From: Limnochordaceae bacterium
GTDB lineage: Bacteria > Bacillota > Limnochordia > Limnochordales > DUMU01
Reading direction: 5' to 3'
Assembly: GCA_014896305.1 (NCBI GenBank)
Contig: JADBKQ010000003.1
Location: 122,389-186,388, forward strand
Length of the DNA: 64,000 nt
Positions 11,819 to 18,958 of the stretch are shown one piece after another. Numbering within the stretch: the stretch's first letter is position 1; each line of letters begins with the position of its first letter. Below the pieces are notes generated by a model. That model saw only the letters and a list, made by a program, of their open reading frames with translations. It had not been told where the DNA came from and made no database searches. The position numbers and the translations under genes are program-made.

Positions 11819-12992
11819 CGCCAGAGTGGGCCGAAGGAGTTCACAAGCGGTCATCGTTCCGGTCGGTTGCCAGCTTTTCCGAGCTCTTTTTGCCGGGATT
11901 CTGATGTTGGGGGGCTGTGTGGCCGGAGTCAAGGCCGAGTCCGTCTCTTCGCCGCTCGCCTGGAACGGAGAGTGGATTCTGACGTTGGCGGCTCCGCCGA
12001 CGTCCGCCAGTGTCACCTTGAACCTTTCTGCGGATTGGGTGCGGGCGCTGGCCGTCACCGACCAGCCCAGCACTGGCAGCAAGGCTCGCTGGGTCGGGCA
12101 GCTGCACGTGCAGGCCCGCTACCAGCAAGAGGCGGGAGTAGACGAGAGCACAGGGGGCAACGGCCCGCTCCTCCGGACGGATGAACTGTGGCTGCAACTA
12201 TCGCGCCAGGGGGACTCCTCCTCCGCCTGGTTGCGGCTAGGGCGGCAACGCTTTCAGGCCGGCCCCGTCGGTCTGCTGGTGGCCAACCCGTTCGACGCCA
12301 TTGCCGCCGCCCAGGCCGGCCTCTCCTTCCCCCGTCGGCATCTGATGCTGACGGGAGTGGATGGCCGCCTCGACACGAGCTACGTTACGTACCTGCCCTA
12401 TGTGTGGGATCAGGATAGCTATCGCTGGCTGCGCGTCCAGGGCCCACGGGCCGGCTTCACTTGGCTCGTCGATGGGTTGGGCAGCGAACAGGGGCTGTCT
12501 TGGGACATGCGCTCCACTGGGCCAGAACGCAGTTGGGTGGCGGAAGTCGCACTCTTTCGGGCCAGCCGCGGGGCGGACAACTATCAAGGCTGGGTAGGGG
12601 CGGCTGTGGCCAGCCTGGATCTCGCAGGCAGCGAAAGGTACAAGGTCAACCTGAACGTCGGCAGTGTCCACCCAGGATTTACCCCTATGGCGTCGAATCT
12701 GGCCTCGGCAGGGGGAAATCTCAACTTCAAGAACGGCAGTACAGGGCTGGAGCTCAACACGAGCTGGCTGGCACGCCCCCAGTGGCTGCTGGAGAACGAA
12801 AGCTCCCTGTTGTGGCGGTTTGGCTGGCTGGACGCCCAAACGCTTTTCCGGTTCACCCAGGCGTGGCGGCCAGGTCTCCAGACGGTCTGGGAGTTGTCCT
12901 GGCGGCCTTCCTCCCCCATTGTCACCCCCCGGTCGCCCCCCGACGGGCGAGCGCAGCTGGCAGGGCAGTGGCAGCTGCGCTGGCAGTTCTGA
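11808..12992 (+). CDS. Putative outer-membrane beta-barrel (porin-like) protein, paralog 2
   Basis: Start ATG 11808 overlaps the upstream stop (ATGGGTTCTAA); signal peptide; GRQRFQAGPVGLLVANP motif; C-terminus GQWQLRWQF ends in Phe. Confidence 0.6.
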   Translation: MGSNARVGRRSSQAVIVPVGCQLFRALFAGILMLGGCVAGVKAESVSSPLAWNGEWILTLAAPPTSASVTLNLSADWVRALAVTDQPSTGSKARWVGQLHVQARYQQEAGVDESTGGNGPLLRTDELWLQLSRQGDSSSAWLRLGRQRFQAGPVGLLVANPFDAIAAAQAGLSFPRRHLMLTGVDGRLDTSYVTYLPYVWDQDSYRWLRVQGPRAGFTWLVDGLGSEQGLSWDMRSTGPERSWVAEVALFRASRGADNYQGWVGAAVASLDLAGSERYKVNLNVGSVHPGFTPMASNLASAGGNLNFKNGSTGLELNTSWLARPQWLLENESSLLWRFGWLDAQTLFRFTQAWRPGLQTVWELSWRPSSPIVTPRSPPDGRAQLAGQWQLRWQF

Positions 12993-13029
12993 GGATCGAG
13001 CAGCAGCCACAAGGGAGGCCAAAGAAGAG

Positions 13030-13752
13030 ATGATGGAGCATCAGACCTTCAGACCGGGGCGAGTCATAGCAGCGCTGGTCGTCTTGTTCACCTGGGCGGG
13101 GTGGACCTGGCCAGGTACTCCTGAGGTATCGGCGAGCGGAGCGCTGACCGGGCATCGGTTAATGATCGATCCCGGCCACGGCGGTAGCGACCCGGGCGCG
13201 GTAGGCCCGACCGGGCTGCGAGAAGCGGATGTCAATTTGCGGGTGGGTCTCAGCCTGCGGAGCCTTTTGGTCCAGTACTCTGGGGCCACCGTCTACATGA
13301 CCCGGGACAAGGACATGGACGTGACTCTTGAACAACGTACTACGCAGGCTAACCAGCTGGGCGTGGAGCGGTTCATCTCCATTCACCACAACGCCTCCTC
13401 CAACCAGCAGGTCAATGGCGTGGAGACCTACGCGTACACGTACGCCAGCGCGGACAGCTTGGACCTACGGGACAAGGTCTACGGCGAGCTACTCAACTGG
13501 AGCAGGTTGCCCGGCCGTGGGCCCAATACGGCGAACTTCTGGGTCCTGAAGTATACACAGATGCCTGCCATTTTGACCGAAGCGTCCTTCATCAGCAACC
13601 CTTACCAGGAGTCCCGGCTACGGGATCCCGACTACAATTTCCGAGAAGCCCTCGCCATTTACAAAGGAATTCTGGCCCACTTCGACACGCGGGACGCGGT
13701 GCCTACCCAGGATCCGGCATCTACCTGGGAGTTTCTGCGTCACTTGCCGTAG
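13030..13752 (+). CDS. N-acetylmuramoyl-L-alanine amidase (Amidase_3), secreted
   Basis: MIDPGHGGSDPGAVGPTGLREADVNLRVG...SIHHNAS...ILTEASFISNP; signal sequence; start ATG 13030 after GGGAGG. Confidence 0.9.
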   Translation: MMEHQTFRPGRVIAALVVLFTWAGWTWPGTPEVSASGALTGHRLMIDPGHGGSDPGAVGPTGLREADVNLRVGLSLRSLLVQYSGATVYMTRDKDMDVTLEQRTTQANQLGVERFISIHHNASSNQQVNGVETYAYTYASADSLDLRDKVYGELLNWSRLPGRGPNTANFWVLKYTQMPAILTEASFISNPYQESRLRDPDYNFREALAIYKGILAHFDTRDAVPTQDPASTWEFLRHLP

Positions 13753-13796
13753 CCTCAGGCGGGCTGTCGCCTAAAGTTGACCGGAAGGGGAACCGG

Positions 13797-13836
13797 CGGA
13801 GCTGAACCGACCGAGGTCTGCTCCGTCCTTTTTATT
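13797..13836 (+). terminator. Probable intrinsic terminator after first amidase
   Basis: CGGAGC...GCTCCG stem with internal GACC/GGTC followed by CCTTTTTATT. Confidence 0.5.
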
Positions 13837-13890
13837 GCCTGGCTGGGCAGTGCAACCCGCTTTGATCGCCTGGATGGGCGGTATTACCCG
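13836..13890 (+). repeat. Two imperfect tandem copies, period 31 nt
   Basis: tgcctggctgggcagtgcaacccg (13836-13859) versus cgcctggatgggcggtattacccg (13867-13890). Confidence 0.6.
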
Positions 13891-13926
13891 GCGGGCAAAC
13901 ACCATACAGTTAGGTAAAAGGAGGGG

Positions 13927-14589
13927 ATGAAGATGTTGTCATACCGTCGGAACATCAGCATGCTCGTGGCAGTGATGGCTGTGGTGGTGGCCAGTGTGGG
14001 GTGGTTGGGCTGGCCGGCAGCTGCCGGCGGCGGGCTGACCGGCAAGCTGTTCGTGGTTGACCCTGGCCACGGAGGCTCCGATCCAGGCGCGGTCGGACCC
14101 ACCGGGTTGCAGGAAAAGGAGGTCAACCTGAGAGTCGGCACCGTGTTACGCAACTGTCTGGTGGAGTATGGAGGGGCGCAGGTGGTGATGACCCGCACCT
14201 CGGATGTGGATGTCAGCCTGGATGGGCGAGTAGCCATTGCCAATAACTGGGGGGCGGACCGCTTTATCTCCGTTCACCACAATGCGGCCAGTGATCCGTC
14301 TGTCAATGGCACCGAAACGTACGCGTACACCTACGGAAGCTCCGCCAGCTTCGATCTGCGTGATAAGGTCCATCGCCAGCTGCTGGCCTGGGGTGGGCTG
14401 CCGGATCGGGGCGCACGTACTGCCAACTTCTACGTCCTGAAATATACCACCATGCCGGCCATCCTGACAGAGGCTTCGTTCATCTCCAACCCCTATGAAG
14501 AAGCCCGTTTGCGGGATGCCAGTTACACGTGGAGGGAAGGGTATTACATCTATAAAGGCATCGCTGACCATTATGGCGTCGCCTACTAG
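13927..14589 (+). CDS. N-acetylmuramoyl-L-alanine amidase (Amidase_3), tandem paralog
   Basis: VVDPGHGGSDPGAVGPTGLQEKEVNLRVG...SVHHNAASDPSVNGTETYAYTYGS; closely similar to 13030-13752. Confidence 0.9.
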   Translation: MKMLSYRRNISMLVAVMAVVVASVGWLGWPAAAGGGLTGKLFVVDPGHGGSDPGAVGPTGLQEKEVNLRVGTVLRNCLVEYGGAQVVMTRTSDVDVSLDGRVAIANNWGADRFISVHHNAASDPSVNGTETYAYTYGSSASFDLRDKVHRQLLAWGGLPDRGARTANFYVLKYTTMPAILTEASFISNPYEEARLRDASYTWREGYYIYKGIADHYGVAY

Positions 14590-14633
14590 CGACGTGGATG
14601 GAGGAAAGTGGCCAGCCCTCAGTGCCTGCGCCC

Positions 14634-15845
14634 TTAAACGTAGTTGAGAGTATTTCCCCACATCCATGGGAGGGGCAACGGCGAGGCCAACGTTTCGACC
14701 CGCCCTCGCTCCTCCTCTCGCATTCCCAGGAGCTCTCGCAGCTGGGCAAGCCAGGCGGCGCGGGACCCGGTCCACCAGCCCGCCTCTTGCCCGAACAGAA
14801 TGGCCAGCAGTACAGGGGGCGTGATCCGCCCGGCCGTGACGGCCGTGAGCAAGTGTCCCGCCAGTTCCTCCCCCAGCAGCGGCTGCAGGTCGCCGAGGAG
14901 GCCTTGCGGGTTCAGCCCCACAAACGTCCCGCCCCAACTGGCCCAGGCCGTAGAGTCGGTCGCAGCCACGGTGAAGCCATGACGCCGAGCCTGGTTGAGA
15001 AGGTCGCGGTCGATGCTGGACACCGGAAAGCGGATGCCGTTCACCCCGTGCCCACCAGCCAGCTCTGCAGCCAGCCGCCAGACCGCTGCCCGGTCGCCGC
15101 CCCACTCGCGAGCCTGCCAATAGATCGGCTCATCCACTGCGGGCGACGCAGCGGGCCAGCTGGGACCGTCGGTCGTCAGGTACGCCCTGGCCGGCCCCGA
15201 GCGACCCTGCCGGGCGAGCCAGAGCCGGCGGTAGCGGGTGCCATCGAATCCATGCGGTAATGCCCCCACGAATCCGCGCAGGTCTTCCAGGCTTCGTTCG
15301 AATCGCACCGGCTCCTGTTCGTAGAGGCGCAACACCTCCGCCAACCGTTCGGTCTGCTCTGGCCGGACCTCTTCCACCCACCACCGGTCCTCTGCAGCCG
15401 CCAGCGTGGGTGTGGGCGACGCCGGTACCGTTACCCAGTGCACCAGGCCGCTGCGAACGCCCCCCATCCTCCGATAAAGTGGGCGGTCGCCTGAAATAAT
15501 GAGAACCCGGACTCCCTGCTGGGTAAGGTGTAGTGCGAGGCTGCGTAAAATCAGACCAGCCAACCCTTGACTCCGGTAGGCCGGATCGGTACAGACCGCC
15601 CCCAGGGCAGCGGTGGAAGTCTTGCACCCCTGCAGGTACAGGTCACGGCGAAACGCCCCCACCAGGGAGACCACCCTCTCCCCCTCGCGTACGATCCACA
15701 ACTGCTCCGGATGCTCTTTGCAGAAAAGCCGGGGAAACTCCAGATGCATGGTTGGACCTAAGTGAGCAGCCAGGCGAAATACCCGGTTGGCCAAATCGGC
15801 TGCCTCCATTACCTCCGACGCCCGAGCCGAACGCGGGCCATCCAT
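14634..15845 (-). CDS. GNAT-family N-acetyltransferase
   Basis: AALGAVCTDPAYRSQGLAGLILRSLALHLTQQGVRVLIISGD matches the GNAT acetyl-CoA-binding core; start chosen at ATG 15845 after AGGAGGGAG. Confidence 0.75.
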   Translation of the reverse strand: MDGPRSARASEVMEAADLANRVFRLAAHLGPTMHLEFPRLFCKEHPEQLWIVREGERVVSLVGAFRRDLYLQGCKTSTAALGAVCTDPAYRSQGLAGLILRSLALHLTQQGVRVLIISGDRPLYRRMGGVRSGLVHWVTVPASPTPTLAAAEDRWWVEEVRPEQTERLAEVLRLYEQEPVRFERSLEDLRGFVGALPHGFDGTRYRRLWLARQGRSGPARAYLTTDGPSWPAASPAVDEPIYWQAREWGGDRAAVWRLAAELAGGHGVNGIRFPVSSIDRDLLNQARRHGFTVAATDSTAWASWGGTFVGLNPQGLLGDLQPLLGEELAGHLLTAVTAGRITPPVLLAILFGQEAGWWTGSRAAWLAQLRELLGMREEERGRVETLASPLPLPWMWGNTLNYV

Positions 15846-16055
15846 CAGCGTATCGCTCCCTCCTGCCCCGGGCCTCGTCCCGGGCCCGGGGGTGCAGTAG
15901 CTGGCTGCCAACCCTCTCATCGATTCACGGGCCGGCCTGCCAACCGCATTCACCAGGCATTATGGCACACCACTCTCTCCCCGTCATCCCACCCTCACGT
16001 TTCCCCGGTGCGGCGGCGCTGTCCCCGGGCACAATAGCTGTCAGGAGGGTTTCGG

Positions 16056-18002
16056 TTGGAACAACCTGCTGCTGCCGTCACCGCCACTCCCACACCGCCG
16101 GCGGTCTCCCTCTCTCCGTCGTTTCCCCAGTGGGCCATCACCGTCCCCATCATGACCTTTTCCCTGGAAGGATGGTCACCATTTCGGCCTCCGCGCCCTG
16201 TGACCTGGACACCAGCCGTCCCGATCTCCCCTGACTTGCCCGAATCGCTGCAGTTGCGGGTGAGCCGCAGCCAGCTGGCCAGCATTCTTGGCCCATTTCG
16301 CCATGGACACTACGAACCTTTCGCCCGCTGGCAGCTGGCCTGGACGGCGCCCCCTGCCCCCTGGCACTCCCCTGCACCCTCGCTACGCGTGAAACCGGGG
16401 GGGCGGCCGGCGCCGCACGCCACCGCCGCCCCGACGTGGCCCCTTCACTGCCTTACCTACCTCTCCGATCGCTTCCAGCAGGCGGGGGTCATCCTCTATC
16501 CCCACCAGCTCGAGACCGCCTACCGGGTGGTCTACGAACTGGGCGGGCGGGCGATCCTGGCCGACGAGGTGGGGCTGGGCAAAACCGTCGAGGCCGGGCT
16601 GATCCTGCAAGAGTACCTGCTCTTGCAGCGCCTGCGCCGGGTCTTGGTCCTCGTACCCCCTACCCTGTTATGGCAGTGGTTTCGCGAACTGCGGGACAAA
16701 TTCGCTCTGGAGCCGTACTTCCAGCGTTCGCTCTACGACTGGCAACGAGAAGGAATCCTGCTGGCCTCCCTGGATACCGCCCGGCGTGAACCGCACCGCA
16801 GCGCCGCCACAGCCCAACCTTGGGACCTGGTGGTGGTTGACGAAGCGCACCGTCTGAAGAACGAACGAACCCTCAGCTGGCAACTGGTGGACCGCCTTTC
16901 CAAACGGTATCTGTTGCTGCTCACGGCCACCCCAGTTCATAACCGCCTGCGAGAGTTGCACAGCCTCGTCTCTCTTTTGTACCCCGGCCGCTGGCAGACC
17001 TGGGCCAGCTTCCGCCGCCACCATCTAACCGATGAACGGACCCCGCGACAGCCGCAGGCCCTGCAACGGTTGGTCGCCGAGGTGATGATCCGGCACCGGC
17101 ACGGTCCGCAGACCGTCACCTTACCGCCCCGCCGCGTCCACCAGATCGAGGTCCACCTGACCCCGGGTGAACGCCAGCTCTACCTGGCGGTGGCCGACTG
17201 GGTGCAGCGGGCCTACCGCCAGCGCGGGCGTCTTGACCCGGCGGTACTCTCCCTCATCACCCTGCAGCGGGAAGTATGCAGCAGCCTGCCGGCGGCCGCT
17301 TTGACGCTGGCCCGGATCGCCCGCACCGACCCAGGCGATCCACAGGTCATCGAAACGCTCCGGCTCTTGCTGCAGCAGGGGATCAGCAGCAAAGCCCAGG
17401 CATTGCTCCACCTGGTTCGCACCCTCGGGCAGCAGGCGATCGTCTTCACGGAGTACCTGGCCACCCAGGCGCAGCTGATCGGCATGCTCCGCCAGGCCGG
17501 CATCGTAGCCTTGCCTTTTGATGGCCACATGTCGGCTAGCCGGAAAGAGTGGGTCCGCAACCTGTTCCAGCAAAAGGGGCAAGTGCTGGTCAGCACAGAG
17601 TCCGGAGGGGAAGGGATCAACTTTCAGTTCTGCCATGTCCTCGTCAACTACGACTTGCCCTGGAACCCCATGCAGCTGGAGCAGCGAATCGGCCGTCTCC
17701 AGCGGCTGGGTCAGACACAAACCGTGGATATCTACAACCTGGTCACCCGGGACACCATCGAAGAACACATCGTCTACCTGCTGGGCGAGAAGATCCGCCT
17801 CTTCGAGCGGGTGGTCGGAGAACTGGATGCGATCCTGGGCGACTCCCGGCAAGTGAAGAGCTTCCAATCCCAGTTGCTGCAGATTCTGGCCGACTGGCCG
17901 GGCGCGGCCGAGGGACGCCGGCGGCTGGATGAGTTAGCCCAAGCGCTGCTCGCAGGGGCCACCTCCCGCCGGCAGGAGGTGCTCGAGGAGGTGCTGTCAT
18001 GA
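16056..18002 (+). CDS. SNF2/RapA-family DEAH helicase (YqhH-like)
   Basis: DEVGLGKTVEAGLILQEYL, VVDEAHRLKN, LLTATPVHNRLRELHSLVSLL, ESGGEGINFQFCHVLVNYDLPWNPMQLEQRIGRLQRLGQ; TTG start after AGGAGG. Confidence 0.88.
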   Translation: MEQPAAAVTATPTPPAVSLSPSFPQWAITVPIMTFSLEGWSPFRPPRPVTWTPAVPISPDLPESLQLRVSRSQLASILGPFRHGHYEPFARWQLAWTAPPAPWHSPAPSLRVKPGGRPAPHATAAPTWPLHCLTYLSDRFQQAGVILYPHQLETAYRVVYELGGRAILADEVGLGKTVEAGLILQEYLLLQRLRRVLVLVPPTLLWQWFRELRDKFALEPYFQRSLYDWQREGILLASLDTARREPHRSAATAQPWDLVVVDEAHRLKNERTLSWQLVDRLSKRYLLLLTATPVHNRLRELHSLVSLLYPGRWQTWASFRRHHLTDERTPRQPQALQRLVAEVMIRHRHGPQTVTLPPRRVHQIEVHLTPGERQLYLAVADWVQRAYRQRGRLDPAVLSLITLQREVCSSLPAAALTLARIARTDPGDPQVIETLRLLLQQGISSKAQALLHLVRTLGQQAIVFTEYLATQAQLIGMLRQAGIVALPFDGHMSASRKEWVRNLFQQKGQVLVSTESGGEGINFQFCHVLVNYDLPWNPMQLEQRIGRLQRLGQTQTVDIYNLVTRDTIEEHIVYLLGEKIRLFERVVGELDAILGDSRQVKSFQSQLLQILADWPGAAEGRRRLDELAQALLAGATSRRQEVLEEVLS

Positions 18003-18958
18003 GCGTATCATCGAGCCGCTGGGACGACGGCGGGAGCGTTACGGCGGGAACGGGGAACGAGGTAGAACCGGCCAGTGGGAAACTGGACCACGCTCAATGG
18101 GTCCGGCAGCTCCTGGCCACACTGGGGGTACATGTCCAGGAGGACGAACCGGGGCTGTTGCGACTGTTGGCCACTCCCGAGCAAGCCCGCCTTCTGGGCC
18201 ATCCTCGCCAGGCGACCGGAGTCTGGGCGCTCGATCCAGCCTGGCTCCTGCGCGTTCCCCAAGCCCAACTCCTCGTTCCCGGCAGCGAACGCTTCGAAAC
18301 GTTGCGGCGCATCGCCCGCGAGCGAGCCCGGGTCAGCCGGCTCTTTCTGGCTGCCGATCCTCCCACCCGCCCCAGCCCGTCCTTCACCCTCTGCCTTGCT
18401 CCCATCGGCGTGCTCTTTTTCGACGTATACACCACAGGCCGGGTCCCCTGGCAGCTACGGGCCAACGTGGCAGTGGATCTCTTGACAGGTGTGGCCAGGT
18501 CTGACGCCTGGTCCCGCTGGCAAGGCCTGCACTGGCGGGAAGAGCCGGCCGCAGTCGCCTCCCTGCCCCGCCAACGACGGCGGCTGAGCTACCGTCAGAT
18601 GCTGGATCAGGCGGCCGGGGCGCTGCGCCAATGGCTGGCCCAGGCGGTCGACTGGAGTTGGACCTGGGCAGAACAACGGGCCCAGCAGGAGGAAGAGGAC
18701 CAGGTCCATGCGTACTATGACGCCCTGGCCCGTCAGGAACGCGGGCTTCATCGTGAGGACGAGCGCGCTCACCATCTCGAGGAAATCCGCCGCCGCTACA
18801 GCCTGCTGCTGGAGGCTGAACCCGTCTCCCTACTGATCCTGTTCCGCCCCGTAGGACTGGTCGCCACGCCCTCTCCTGGTCAGAGTCCGGCTACCCCCTG
18901 GAGTCGGAGCCGGCCTCCTCTCCCAGGCGGGGCGATCCTGTGGGATCCCCTCCCGTAG
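17999..18958 (+). CDS. Hypothetical protein translationally coupled to the SNF2 helicase (YqhG-like candidate)
   Basis: ATGA overlap with the upstream helicase. Gene order and size recall Bacillus yqhH-yqhG, but sequence homology was not tested. Confidence 0.55.
   Translation: MSVSSSRWDDGGSVTAGTGNEVEPASGKLDHAQWVRQLLATLGVHVQEDEPGLLRLLATPEQARLLGHPRQATGVWALDPAWLLRVPQAQLLVPGSERFETLRRIARERARVSRLFLAADPPTRPSPSFTLCLAPIGVLFFDVYTTGRVPWQLRANVAVDLLTGVARSDAWSRWQGLHWREEPAAVASLPRQRRRLSYRQMLDQAAGALRQWLAQAVDWSWTWAEQRAQQEEEDQVHAYYDALARQERGLHREDERAHHLEEIRRRYSLLLEAEPVSLLILFRPVGLVATPSPGQSPATPWSRSRPPLPGGAILWDPLP

Noticed and set aside
10598-12992. OmpM-type SLH porins
   Set aside because: No SLH domain visible at the N-termini, so assignment to the known diderm-Firmicute OmpM family is not supported.
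11562-12992. Longer upstream start for the second barrel-like ORF (476 aa)
   Set aside because: Would overlap the first barrel gene by 257 bp; ATG 11808 gives a proper signal peptide and a coupled start.
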